Source: Amycolatopsis sp. MtRt-6 | Lineage (GTDB): Bacteria; Actinomycetota; Actinomycetes; Mycobacteriales; Pseudonocardiaceae | Assembly: GCF_017308975.1 (NCBI RefSeq) | Contig: NZ_JADWPD010000003.1 | Location: forward strand, 186,001 to 250,000 | Direction: 5' to 3' | DNA length: 64,000 bases | In this document: positions 43,779 through 53,469 of the stretch, piece by piece | Layout of the letters: each line of letters starts with the position of its first letter | Position numbering within the stretch: the first letter of the stretch is position 1 | Translations under genes and position numbers: made by a program | Notes under the pieces: model-generated | What the model was told of the DNA's origin: nothing | Seen by the model: only the letters and a program-made list of their open reading frames with translations | The model's database searches: none

Positions 43779-44228
43779 GTGCCGAGCACCCGCCGGACCC
43801 TGCCCCGCTGGCTCCGCCCCGCCAACCGCCTCGTGCGCCTCCTGACGCGCCTGGGGCTGCGGTTGGGCACCGTGCACGTCCTGACCGTCCCCGGCCGCCG
43901 CTCGGGCGCGCCAAGGCCCACTCCGGTCTCCCCGCTGACCGTCGACGGACAGCGGTACGTCATCGCCGGGCTGCCCGACGGCGACTGGGCGCGCAACGTC
44001 CGCGCCGCCGGCCGGGGCGAGCTGGCCTACGGACGCCGGAGGCAGGCCGTGACGCTCACCGAGGTCACCGAGCCCGGCGTCCGCGCGCGGGTGATGCGGG
44101 CCTTCCCGCGCGAGGTGCCGCACGGGGTGCCCATGTTCGTCCACCTGGGCCTGGTCACCGGCCCGGATCCGGACGAGTTCGCCGCGGCCGCCGACCGGGT
44201 CGCGGCGTTCCGGATCACGGCGAGTTGA
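43779..44228 (+). CDS. F420-dependent nitroreductase-like (Ddn/DUF385 family) protein
   Basis: A 149-residue split-beta-barrel protein of the deazaflavin (F420)-dependent family. TVHVLTVPGRRSGAPRPTPV is the typical cofactor-binding segment, then GDWARNVRAAG and GELAYGRRRQAV. Such enzymes reduce quinones, nitroaromatics or lipids with F420H2. The GTG start follows GAAAGGA. It is divergent from a MarR gene that probably regulates it. Its end overlaps the convergent Mog-MoaE gene by 14 nt. Confidence 0.85.
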   Translation: MPSTRRTLPRWLRPANRLVRLLTRLGLRLGTVHVLTVPGRRSGAPRPTPVSPLTVDGQRYVIAGLPDGDWARNVRAAGRGELAYGRRRQAVTLTEVTEPGVRARVMRAFPREVPHGVPMFVHLGLVTGPDPDEFAAAADRVAAFRITAS

Positions 44229-45135
44229 CCCACTCGTCCGTGCCGTCGGTGAAGTGCTGGTGCTTCCAGACCGGCAGCCGCGCCTTGACCTCGTCCACGA
44301 GCTCCGAGCACGCCGAGAACGCCTGCCCGCGGTGCTCCGCGGCCACGGCGCACGCCAGGGCGACGTCGCCGATCGTCAGCGCCCCCAGCCGGTGGCTCAC
44401 GGCCACCGCGCGGACGCCGGCCCAGCGCGCCGACAGGTCCGCGACGACGTCGGCGATCACCTGGCCCGCGCTCGGGTGGCCCTCGTACGTCAGGTCACGG
44501 ACGCCCTTGCCGCCGTCGTGGTCGCGGACCACGCCCGCGAACGTCACCACCGCGCCCGCCGCGTCGTCCTCGACCAGGCGGGCGTGCTCCTCGACCGACA
44601 GCGGCTCCTCGGTCACCAGCGCTCGCGCGACACGCACCGCGGGAGCCGCCGCGGCCGGCCGTGGGTGGTCGCCCCCGGCCAGCTGGTCGACGGCGTGCTC
44701 CAGGACGCCGTCCAGGACGCTCAGGCCGTCCTTGACGCCACCGCTGGAGCCCGGGAGGTTCACGACCAGGGTCCGGCCCGCCACGCCCGCCACACCGCGC
44801 GACAGCACCGCCGTCGGCACCTGGGGCAGGCCGGCCGCGCGGATCGCGTCCGCGACGCCCGGCAGCTCGTGGTCGAGGACCGCGCGGGTGACGTCCGGGG
44901 TGCGGTCGGTCGGCGAGATGCCGGTGCCGCCCGTGGTGAGCACCACGGCGACGCCGTCGGCCAGCGCGGCCCGCAGCGCGACGCCCACCGGGTCGCCGTC
45001 CTCGACGACGACCGGCGCCGGCACGTCGTACCCGCGGTCCGCCAGCCAGGCGGCGATCACCGGGCCGGTCTTGTCCTCGTAGACGCCCTTCGCGGCGCGG
45101 TTGGACGCCACGATCACGCGCGCGCTGCGCTTCAC
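44215..45135 (-). CDS. Mog-MoaE fusion: molybdopterin adenylyltransferase and molybdopterin synthase large subunit
   Basis: A 306-residue fusion. Residues 1-160 are Mog/MoaB-like: VVLTTGGTGISPTDRTPDV and VNLPGSSGGVKDGLSVLDGV bind molybdopterin. After the linker HPRPAAAAP, residues 165-306 are MoaE: GAVVTFAGVVRDHDGG, LTYEGHPSAGQV, SHRLGALTIGDVA and the catalytic Lys region LPVWKHQHFTDG. It combines two non-successive pathway steps in one chain; in mycobacteria they are separate genes. The GTG start overlaps the moaC stop by 4 nt. Confidence 0.9.
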   Translation of the reverse strand: MKRSARVIVASNRAAKGVYEDKTGPVIAAWLADRGYDVPAPVVVEDGDPVGVALRAALADGVAVVLTTGGTGISPTDRTPDVTRAVLDHELPGVADAIRAAGLPQVPTAVLSRGVAGVAGRTLVVNLPGSSGGVKDGLSVLDGVLEHAVDQLAGGDHPRPAAAAPAVRVARALVTEEPLSVEEHARLVEDDAAGAVVTFAGVVRDHDGGKGVRDLTYEGHPSAGQVIADVVADLSARWAGVRAVAVSHRLGALTIGDVALACAVAAEHRGQAFSACSELVDEVKARLPVWKHQHFTDGTDEWVNSP

Positions 45136-45602
45136 GGCCGCTCCCAGGTTCCGGTCTTGCCGCCGTCCTTGCGGAGCAGGCGGACCTCGTCCAGCGTCGC
45201 CGCCGGGTCGACGGCCTTGATCATGTCGTGCAGCGTCAGCCCGGCGACGGCCACCGCGGTCAGCGCCTCCATCTCGACGCCGGTGACGTCGGTGGTCTTC
45301 GCCGTCGCGCGGATGCCGACCTCGGCCTCGCCGAGGGTGAACTCGACCTTGACCCCGGACAGCGCGATCTGGTGGCACAGCGGGATCAGCTCGGGCACCC
45401 GCTTGGCACCCATGATCCCGGCGATCCGCGCGGTGGCGAGGGCGTCGCCCTTCGGGAGGCCGTCGGTGGCCAGCAGCCGGAGCACCTCGGCGGTGGTCCG
45501 CACGGTCCCGGCGGCGAGCGCGGTGCGCGCGGTGGCGGTCTTGCCGGAGACGTCGACCATCCGCGCGGCACCGGTCGCGTCGACGTGGCTGAGTTCACTC
45601 AC
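45132..45602 (-). CDS. moaC: Cyclic pyranopterin monophosphate synthase
   Basis: A 156-residue enzyme that turns 3',8-cyclo-GTP into cyclic pyranopterin monophosphate, the step after MoaA. Motifs: HVDATGAARMVDVSGK, KGDALATARIAGIMGAK (in parts), ELIPLCHQIALSGV, and the catalytic Lys/Asp region VGIRATAKTTDVTGVEMEAL. Full length. The GTG start lies 77 nt from the divergent vapB. It heads the moaC-mog/moaE operon. Confidence 0.95.
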   Translation of the reverse strand: MSELSHVDATGAARMVDVSGKTATARTALAAGTVRTTAEVLRLLATDGLPKGDALATARIAGIMGAKRVPELIPLCHQIALSGVKVEFTLGEAEVGIRATAKTTDVTGVEMEALTAVAVAGLTLHDMIKAVDPAATLDEVRLLRKDGGKTGTWERP

Positions 45603-45662
45603 AGCCCGAGGCTACTTCCGCCCATCGGGTGATGCCGCCGAGGGTGGTTCGGAACTCCGGAA

Positions 45663-45675
45663 TCAGATAATCTGA
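45663..45675. promoter_or_regulatory. Palindromic operator containing the -10 box of vapBC
   Basis: TCAGATAATCTGA is a perfect 13-bp palindrome that contains GATAAT, a good -10 hexamer. Transcription would begin at about 45678-45680, the GTG of the antitoxin, giving a leaderless mRNA. The toxin-antitoxin complex binding here would repress its own promoter. Confidence 0.6.
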
Positions 45676-45679
45676 ACCG

Positions 45680-45946
45680 GTGCTGGAACTGACCGCATCC
45701 GAAGCTTCCCGGTCGTTCTCCGCGGTCCTCGACGAGGCGGAGAAGGGCGAAACGATCGTCGTCACCCGCAACGGCAGGCGGGTGGCGCTGATCGTGCCCG
45801 CGCCGCGCGCGAACGGCGCCGAGGTGTGCGCGGTGTTCCACCGCTGGGCCGGAAAGCTCGACACCGACGACCGGTTCGAGGAAAACGTGGCGAAAGTCCG
45901 CGAGACGGCGTCGGCCGAGCTGGACGGCGACCCGTGGCGCGACTGA
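45680..45946 (+). CDS. vapB: Phd/YefM-type antitoxin
   Basis: An 88-residue antitoxin: the N-terminal Phd/YefM DNA-binding domain (LTASEASRSFSAVLDEAEKGETIVVTRNGRRVALIVP in parts) and an acidic C-terminus that would wrap the toxin. The GTG start is next to the palindromic promoter. The stop lies inside the toxin gene (13-nt overlap), typical of coupled toxin-antitoxin pairs. Confidence 0.88.
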   Translation: MLELTASEASRSFSAVLDEAEKGETIVVTRNGRRVALIVPAPRANGAEVCAVFHRWAGKLDTDDRFEENVAKVRETASAELDGDPWRD

Positions 45947-46344
45947 TCCTCGACACCGGCATCCTCATCGACGCCGCCCGGCAGCGGCTGCCTCCGGGGG
46001 CGATCGGCGAGGAGGACGACGTCGCCGTCCCGGCGTTGGTGGTCACCGAGTACGAGGTGGGCCTGCGGCTCGACCCGCACCCGGCCCGCCGGGCGGCGCA
46101 CAGCGCGTTCCTGGCGGAGTTCCTGGCCGTCACGCCGGTGGTCGACTACACGACGAGCGTCGTCGAGCACCACGCGGAGCTGCTGGCCCACCTGCGGCGG
46201 ACAGGCCAGGCCCGCGGCGCGCACGACCTGATCATCGCGGCCACCGCCCGTGCCACCGGCCGCACGCTGGTGACCACAGACGGCCAGGCCCGCTTCGACG
46301 ACCTGCCGGAGGTGGAGGTGAGGTTGCTGGAACGGGTTCGCTGA
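45934..46344 (+). CDS. vapC: VapC-type PIN-domain ribonuclease toxin
   Basis: A 136-residue PIN-domain RNase. Acidic active-site residues are visible: Asp in LILDTGILIDA, Glu in VTEYEVGLRL, Asp in AHDLIIAATA and Asp in LVTTDGQARFDD. VapC toxins cut tRNA or rRNA. The GTG start overlaps the antitoxin end. Domain and residues are intact, so it should be active. Confidence 0.88.
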   Translation: MARLILDTGILIDAARQRLPPGAIGEEDDVAVPALVVTEYEVGLRLDPHPARRAAHSAFLAEFLAVTPVVDYTTSVVEHHAELLAHLRRTGQARGAHDLIIAATARATGRTLVTTDGQARFDDLPEVEVRLLERVR

Positions 46345-46744
46345 GACCCGCGCCGGGGAGACCGACGGACGACGAGCCCTCCCGGTGTCGCGAATGACTC
46401 ATTCGGGACACCGGACCGGCGGGCAAGCCGCGGATTCGGACAGGTGGGGCCGATGGGGCAGCAGGCCGCGGGCTCCCTCGGGTCCAATGCCCGCGAGCGC
46501 CGCTTGCCGCCGCCTCGGCTGGGCCAGGCACTCCCCATGCCACGGCGGCCCCACCCGTCTGGGGAGGGCCGCCTTCGAAATCGGTCCGCTGCCGCGGAAA
46601 GCGGCTTCCCTCGCATTCAACGCTCGCGAGCGTTGAATGCGTGAGCCGTCAGCCGAGGCCGGGCGCTCCCGATGCCGGCGGCGGCCACACCCGTCGCCGG
46701 GAGGGCCGCCGCCGGCATCGATCAGGTGCCGCGGGAAACCCGCC
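46345..46744. repeat. 400-nt spacer of tandem imperfect repeats and long palindromes
   Basis: No gene. Three palindromes: CCGGTGTC/GACACCGG with inner CGAATGA/TCATTCG (46382-46414, one G:G mismatch); the perfect 28-mer at 46613-46640 centred on CGCTCGCGAGCG; and GATGCCGGCGGCGGCC (46671-46686) with its exact complement (46704-46719). A unit of about 135-145 nt is also present twice in tandem: compare 46520-46610 with 46662-46760, sharing CTCCC-ATGCC, CACCCGTC, GGGAGGGCCGCC and TGCCGCGG. The second copy runs into the malic enzyme 3' end. Confidence 0.75.
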
Positions 46745-48133
<1,389 letters not shown>

Positions 48134-48219
48134 GGCACTACCCCCGTGTGGTGGGAAAGGTGGGCTGGGACGGAAGGGAACCTACTCCCGTGACCGCCCT
48201 CACGAGGGGCCGATACCGG

Positions 48220-48231
48220 TACTGACCAGTA
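48220..48231. promoter_or_regulatory. Palindrome upstream of the malic enzyme gene
   Basis: TACTGACCAGTA (arms TACTG and CAGTA) lies 86 nt upstream of the malic enzyme start, in a less GC-rich stretch followed by ACTTTAC. It may be an operator. No regulator gene adjoins it. Confidence 0.35.
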
Positions 48232-48234
48232 ACT

Positions 48235-48420
48235 TTACGGCCGGCGGTTGATCTCGGTCACGGGGTGCACGTAGGGCACCGTGTCGAGGGGGAAGGTGAT
48301 GTCACCGAACGGCGACAGCGCGCCCTGGCGGTCGGACGCGAGCTCGGTCACGGGGTGCTCGCCGTCCTCGCCCGGCCAGGTCGGGTCGATGCCCTTGTGC
48401 TTCTTCTCACCCTTGGCCAC
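48235..48420 (-). CDS. Small conserved-looking protein (Rv0863 position)
   Basis: A 61-residue protein: KGEKKHKGIDPTWPGEDGEHPVTELASDRQ, then a FGDITFPLDTVPYVHPVTEI tail (given in parts). The GTG start follows GGAGGA with good spacing. It lies between moaC and the helicase-associated gene, where mycobacteria have the small gene Rv0863. No TM segment. Function is unknown. Confidence 0.65.
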   Translation of the reverse strand: MAKGEKKHKGIDPTWPGEDGEHPVTELASDRQGALSPFGDITFPLDTVPYVHPVTEINRRP

Positions 48421-48509
48421 AACGTCCTCCACAGCCGTTCTCGGTCGTACGCAGACAGTCTGCCTGAGACCGGGCGGCCTCTCGCAACCGCCCGGTATCC
48501 TGGTCGTCT

Positions 48510-50747
48510 ATGCCCGCGACCTCTTTGGCGGACTGGCTGCGTGCGGAGTCCGACGACGCACTCGCAGAGCTGCTCCGCACGCGGCGCGACCTGTCCACGC
48601 CCCCGCCCTCCGACAGCACGGTGCTGGCCACCCGGGCCGGCACGCCGGGCTCGGTCGCGCGCGCCTGCGAGGACCTCGACACCTTCACCCTGGCCGTGCT
48701 CGAAGCGTGCCTGCTGGCGGGCGCGGACCGGGACCCGGTGCCGGTCGAAGACGTCGGGAAGCTCGTCAAGACCGACATCGCCGAGCCGCTGACCCGGCTG
48801 CGCGCGCGGGCCCTGGCCTGGGGCCCGGACGACGCCCTGCGCGTGCCGCCCGCGGCCAGGGAGGCCCTCGGGCCGTTCCCGGCCGGGCTGGGCGCCCCTT
48901 TGCCGGCGCTGGCCGGCGAAGACCTCGACGCGCGGCTCGCCGAACTGTCCGACGACGAACGCGCCGTGCTGACCGCCCTCGCCGCCGGGCCGCCGATCGG
49001 CCGCACCCGCGACGCCGGGGTCGATTTCACGCTCGAGAAGGCCGCGACACCGGTGCAGAAGCTGCTCGCCCGCGGCCTGCTGCTGCGGCGCGACGACCAG
49101 ACCGTCGAGCTGCCGCGCGAGCTCGGCGTCGCGGTGCGCGGCGGGGTGTTCGCGCCCGGCACGCTCGCCGAGCCCGCGCTGCCGGTCCACCCGCACCAGC
49201 CGTCCACTTTGGACGAGGCGGCGGCCGGTGAGGCGATGGAGTTCCTGCGCCACACCGAAGCACTGCTGCGCGCGTGGTCGGCGGCGCCGCCGCCGGTGCT
49301 CAAGTCGGGCGGCCTCGGCGTCCGGGAGCTGAAGAAGCTCGCCAAGGACCTGGAGATCGACGACACCCAGGCGATCCTGCTGGCCGAGCTGGCCGTGGGC
49401 GCTGGGCTCGTCGCCGACAGCGAGACGACCGTGCCCGAGTGGGTGCCGACGACGCTGACCGACTCGTGGCTCGCGTCGCCGACCGCGCAGCGGTGGATGA
49501 CGCTCGCCCAGGCGTGGCTGGAGCTGCCGCGCCTGCCCGGGCTGGCCGGCGGCCGCGACGCCAAGGACAAGCCGATCGCGCCGCTGTCGGAGGACCTGCG
49601 CCGGCCGCTCGCCCCGGTCGCCCGGCGGCGAGTGCTCGCCGCGCTGGCCGACCTGCCGCCCGGCACCGGCGTGAAGAGCGTCGACGAGCTCGTCGCGGTC
49701 TTGGCGTGGCGTGCGCCGAGGCGGGGCGGGCGGCTGCGGGACGAGACCGTCCGCTGGACGATGGCCGAAGCGAGCGCGCTGGGGATCGTCGGGCTCGGCG
49801 GCCTCACGACGGCGACGCGGGCGCTGCTCGCCGAAGACCGGCCGGGTGCCGTCGAGGCGATCCTGGACGCGCTGCCCGCGCCGGTAGACCGCGTGTTGCT
49901 GCAGGCCGATCTGACGGTCGTCGCGCCGGGCCCGCTCGAACCGGAGCTGGCGGCGGAAATCTCGGCCGTCGCCGACGTCGAGTCGGCGGGGCACGCGACG
50001 GTCTACCGGATCACCGAGGGCTCCGTGCGGCGCGCGCTGGACACCGGCCGCACGGCCGACGAGCTGCACGCGCTGTTCAAGTCCAAGTCGGCGACCCCGG
50101 TGCCGCAGGGGCTGAGCTACCTGATCGACGACGTCGCCCGGCGGCACGGACGGCTGCGCGGCGGTGTCGCGGCGTCGTTCCTGCGGTGCGACGACGAGGC
50201 GCTGCTGGCCGAGGTGCTGGCCCACCCGGTCGCGGCGGAGCACGCGCTGCGGCTGATCGCGCCGACGGTCGTGATCAGCCCGGATCCGCTGCACGACGTC
50301 CTGGCGGCGCTGCGCGGGGCGGGGTTCGCCCCGGCGGCCGAGGGCCCGGACGGCCGGGTGGTCGACATCCGGCCCGGCGGCCGCCGCCTGCCGGCGAAGG
50401 CGCGGGCGGCCCGCCGCAGCCCTGGCGAGCAGGCGGTGCTGACGGAAGACCAGGCCGTCCGGATCGTCTCCAACCTCCGGGCCGGCGACGCGGCTTCGGC
50501 CCGCCGCCGGGGTTCCGCGGTACGGGCGCCGGTCGGCGGCGGCGCGGACACGTCGGCGACGCTCGAACTGCTGTCCCGGGCGACGCTGGAGCGTCGTGAG
50601 GTGTGGATCGGGTTCGTGGACTCCCGGGGCACGGCGAGCCAGCGCGTCGTGCGGCCGGTGCGCGTCGGCGGCGGGGTGCTCGAAGGCGAGAACAACGAGC
50701 GCTACTCCCTCCACCGCATCACCTCCGCCGCGCTCGTCGAGGACTGA
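48510..50747 (+). CDS. Helicase-associated protein (XPB/Ssl2-N-like, Rv0862c family)
   Basis: A 745-residue protein without helicase motifs. It has several winged-helix-like segments, then the conserved core RVLLQADLTVVAPGPLEPELAAEI at about 455-480, as in the XPB/Ssl2 N-terminal helicase-associated domain. The C-terminal WYL-like part (RREVWIGFVDSRGTASQRVV, ERYSLHRITSAALVED) could bind a ligand. In mycobacteria it adjoins the XPB helicase gene. It probably assists that helicase in DNA repair or transcription. The XPB gene is not in the window. Confidence 0.8.
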   Translation: MPATSLADWLRAESDDALAELLRTRRDLSTPPPSDSTVLATRAGTPGSVARACEDLDTFTLAVLEACLLAGADRDPVPVEDVGKLVKTDIAEPLTRLRARALAWGPDDALRVPPAAREALGPFPAGLGAPLPALAGEDLDARLAELSDDERAVLTALAAGPPIGRTRDAGVDFTLEKAATPVQKLLARGLLLRRDDQTVELPRELGVAVRGGVFAPGTLAEPALPVHPHQPSTLDEAAAGEAMEFLRHTEALLRAWSAAPPPVLKSGGLGVRELKKLAKDLEIDDTQAILLAELAVGAGLVADSETTVPEWVPTTLTDSWLASPTAQRWMTLAQAWLELPRLPGLAGGRDAKDKPIAPLSEDLRRPLAPVARRRVLAALADLPPGTGVKSVDELVAVLAWRAPRRGGRLRDETVRWTMAEASALGIVGLGGLTTATRALLAEDRPGAVEAILDALPAPVDRVLLQADLTVVAPGPLEPELAAEISAVADVESAGHATVYRITEGSVRRALDTGRTADELHALFKSKSATPVPQGLSYLIDDVARRHGRLRGGVAASFLRCDDEALLAEVLAHPVAAEHALRLIAPTVVISPDPLHDVLAALRGAGFAPAAEGPDGRVVDIRPGGRRLPAKARAARRSPGEQAVLTEDQAVRIVSNLRAGDAASARRRGSAVRAPVGGGADTSATLELLSRATLERREVWIGFVDSRGTASQRVVRPVRVGGGVLEGENNERYSLHRITSAALVED

Positions 50748-50803
50748 CCCCCGGATTCGGTGAATCCCCGCCGAACCGCGCGGGCAGGTGGTAAGCCTGA
50801 GCC

Positions 50804-51382
50804 ATGAAGTGGGGAACGCGCGTGACCGCGGTGGCGGCGACGGTGCTGGCCGGAGCCGGCACCGCGGCGGCGGCCGGGCCGCCGGTCTACTCGAAGTACG
50901 CCGTCACCGGGACCGCGCACATCGCGAAACCGGATGTCGACCTCGAGCTCGGGCCGGGCCAGTTCGACATGTACACGCTCATCGGGCCGTACACCTTCTA
51001 CGGCACGATCACGCTGCCGCCGGTGCACGTCAGCCGGTCGCTGCCGGGCGTCGGCAGGGTGAGCGGGACCGTCACGCTCGGCCCCGGTCACGCCGAAGGC
51101 TCGGTGTTCGGCGGCTTCTCCGGTTCGGCGACCTGGCCGGTGACCCTGTCCGACCTCCGGGTCAACGGCCGGCCCTACGACGTCGGCCCGGACTGCGGTA
51201 CGGCCGCGCCGCTGACGACCGAGCTCACGTCGGCGGACTTCGCCGCGGGCACGGGCGGCCGTCTCGAATCGACCTACGCGATCGGCGCCTTCGAGAACTG
51301 CGGCTCCGCGACGCCGCTGATCAACGCCGTGGTGCCGGGGCCGGGCAACACCCTGACCCTCGACCTCGCCGCGGCAGGTTAG
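50804..51382 (+). CDS. Secreted protein of unknown function
   Basis: A 192-residue protein with a signal peptide (cleavage after GTAAAA near residue 24) and a beta-rich mature region of alternating Gly/Thr/Val. There are two Cys (PDCGTA and ENCGSA), which may form a disulfide. I recognise no family. Its end overlaps the convergent DUF742 gene by 4 nt. Confidence 0.75.
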   Translation: MKWGTRVTAVAATVLAGAGTAAAAGPPVYSKYAVTGTAHIAKPDVDLELGPGQFDMYTLIGPYTFYGTITLPPVHVSRSLPGVGRVSGTVTLGPGHAEGSVFGGFSGSATWPVTLSDLRVNGRPYDVGPDCGTAAPLTTELTSADFAAGTGGRLESTYAIGAFENCGSATPLINAVVPGPGNTLTLDLAAAG

Positions 51383-52668
51383 AGGGCGCGCAGGCCGGCC
51401 AGGACGCGTTCCATGAACTCGCGGGAGGACCGGTCGCCGAGGATCAGCTCGGTCTGGTGGATCAGCACCAGGCCGATGTCGGCCATGTCGCCGACCAGCA
51501 CCTTGACCACGCCCAGGGGCAGCCGCAGGTGCGCGGCGATCTCGGCGACGGACCGGGTGTCCAGGCACAGGTCGCAGATCCGGCGGTGCTCGACCGATCG
51601 GACCCCGCGGTAGCGGCGCCCGTCGTCGGACGTCGAGACGAGCGCCTCCAGCGCCAGGTTGTGGTCGGACCGGGTGCGCCCGCCGGTGCGGGTGTACGGG
51701 CGGACCCGCGAGCCCGGCGAAGCGACGGGTACCGGGCTCGCCACGCGGGCGGGCTCGTGCCAGCCCGGGTCCTCCCACGGTTCGGGGTGGGGAACCCAGC
51801 GGGTCTCCGGGTCCGGCGGCGGCGTCCAGTCGGCGGGCGGCGGCGGAGCCCACGCGGGCGGCGGCGCGGCCTGCGCCCGCGACGGCGGCGCGGGCGGCCG
51901 CGAGATCGGCGGCCGAGGTGCGGGCGGACGCGGGCCCGGCGGGTGCGGAGCGGGCGAACGCACACCCCGCGGCGGGGTCGGCGGGGCCCAGGCGGGCTCG
52001 AGCGGCGGGGGTTCGGGCTCGAAGGTCTCGCCGTCCTGCCACTCGGGCTCGACGGGGTCGTAGCCGTCTTCGGCCACGACGGGTGAGTGCGTGGCCGAGT
52101 AGCCCAGCGGATCGGGCTCCGGCGCGCGCCTGCCACGGCGGGTGCCGGGCTCACGGCGGAGGTGATCGTCTTCGGCGGGATCGGGCGCGCGCCGGGTCGC
52201 GAAGCCACCGGACTCCGGGCGGGCGTACGACTCGTCGGCGAACTCCGGCGAGCGCCGGGTGGGGAAGCCACCGGACTCCGGACCGGCGAAAGACTCCTCG
52301 GACTCCCGCCCACGCCCGGTCGCGAAACCGCCGGTCTCCGGGCGGGCGTACGACTCGTCGGCGGACTCCCGGGCGCGCCTGCTCCGGCGGCCCCCGGACT
52401 CACGACGCCCGTGCCCTTCGTCGGCGAAGCCCGGCTCCGGTCCGGCGTATTCCTCGCCTTCGTCGACCGACGAACCCCACTCGCGGGTGTCCTCGTCCGT
52501 GTACCCCTGGGCGTCCGGCTGCGGCCGCGCCGGCTTGCGCTTGGGCATGATCATCGACAGCGTCGACATGTCGAACTTGCTGGGCGAGTCGAAGCCCTCG
52601 CGTTCGGTGCCGCGGTGCAGTGCGTCCCAGCCGCTGGAGTCCGGGTCGTCGAATCCCGAAATCCTCAT
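51379..52668 (-). CDS. DUF742 protein with long disordered N-terminus
   Basis: A 429-residue protein. Residues 1-310 are charged or Pro-rich and include three tandem 21-residue repeats of the form DESYARPESGGFATRR. The C-terminal DUF742 domain (about 310-429) has a winged-helix-like segment CDLCLDTRSVAEIAAHLRLP, then LGVVKVLVGDMADIGLVLIH and EFMERVLAGLRAL. DUF742 proteins belong to conservons that sit under a kinase. Here the gene follows a Roadblock gene (6-nt gap) but has no own kinase or GTPase. Confidence 0.85.
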   Translation of the reverse strand: MRISGFDDPDSSGWDALHRGTEREGFDSPSKFDMSTLSMIMPKRKPARPQPDAQGYTDEDTREWGSSVDEGEEYAGPEPGFADEGHGRRESGGRRSRRARESADESYARPETGGFATGRGRESEESFAGPESGGFPTRRSPEFADESYARPESGGFATRRAPDPAEDDHLRREPGTRRGRRAPEPDPLGYSATHSPVVAEDGYDPVEPEWQDGETFEPEPPPLEPAWAPPTPPRGVRSPAPHPPGPRPPAPRPPISRPPAPPSRAQAAPPPAWAPPPPADWTPPPDPETRWVPHPEPWEDPGWHEPARVASPVPVASPGSRVRPYTRTGGRTRSDHNLALEALVSTSDDGRRYRGVRSVEHRRICDLCLDTRSVAEIAAHLRLPLGVVKVLVGDMADIGLVLIHQTELILGDRSSREFMERVLAGLRAL

Positions 52669-52674
52669 CTCGCC

Positions 52675-53091
52675 CTACCCACGCACGCCGCCCTGCAGCT
52701 GCGCGCGCAGCTCCGGGGTGATCTGCTGGCCGACGCGCTCCACGAGCAGCGTCATCTCGTAGGCGACCGTGCCGATGTCGCACGTCGGTGCGGCCAGCAC
52801 CGCCAGCGACGAACCGTCCGAAACGGACATCAAGAACAAGTAGCCGCGCTCCATCTCCACCACGGTCTGGTTGACGCCGCCCGCCTCGAAACAGCGGGCC
52901 GCTCCCGCCGTCAGGCTGATCAGGCCGGACGCGACCGCCGACAGCTGTTCGGCGCGTTCCTGCGGCAGCCCTTCCGACGGCGCCAGCAGCAACCCGTCCG
53001 CGGACACCAGAACGGCGTGCGCGGCACCGGGTACCCGGCGCACGAAGTCCGTGATGAGCCAGCCGAATGTGCCCTGGCCGGAAGCGGTCAC
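52675..53091 (-). CDS. Roadblock/LC7 domain protein (orphan conservon pair)
   Basis: A 138-residue Roadblock/LC7 protein: [41 protein letters not shown], then [12 protein letters not shown] and [20 protein letters not shown]. These proteins act as GTPase-activating or scaffolding partners of MglA-like GTPases. The GTG start follows GGAGGAG. Close paralogue of the Roadblock gene 1.8 kb away. Upstream is a 378-nt spacer that must hold its promoter. Confidence 0.9.
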   Translation of the reverse strand: MTASGQGTFGWLITDFVRRVPGAAHAVLVSADGLLLAPSEGLPQERAEQLSAVASGLISLTAGAARCFEAGGVNQTVVEMERGYLFLMSVSDGSSLAVLAAPTCDIGTVAYEMTLLVERVGQQITPELRAQLQGGVRG

Positions 53092-53469
53092 TCCTGCTCC
53101 TCCTTGCTCGTGCGGCGTCGCCCGCCGCACCCCGGAGCGCCCGGCACGGCCGGTCGGCGACGCCACGGTAAAGCGTATTCGCACCGCCGGTGGTGTCGAG
53201 CCCGCCACCTGCCGGCCGGTGCGCACCCTGCGTGTGCACCCGGCCGACTTCCGCGGCAGACCGCCCCACCTCCCCCGTCCGGGGGACGCCCCACGGCTCG
53301 CGCCCGTGCGGCATCGGCGCAGGTCAGTCCGGGTGTGGGCGATCCGCGAGCGCGCCACGGCCGAACCGCACCGGCCCGGTACTCCTCCGGACGGTGACGG
53401 CACTCCCCGAAGTGGGTGAAGCACGCGGAGTTCACTCCAACGGCCGCATCCGGATCGGGGCGTCATCCG
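53092..53469. other. Spacer between two conservon units
   Basis: 378 nt without a gene; the open frames are Arg/Pro-rich shadows. It should hold the promoter of the orphan Roadblock/DUF742 pair, most likely near the less GC-rich GTAAAGCGTATTCGC around 53168-53182. No strong terminator hairpin was found for the GTPase gene that ends at 53470. Confidence 0.5.
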
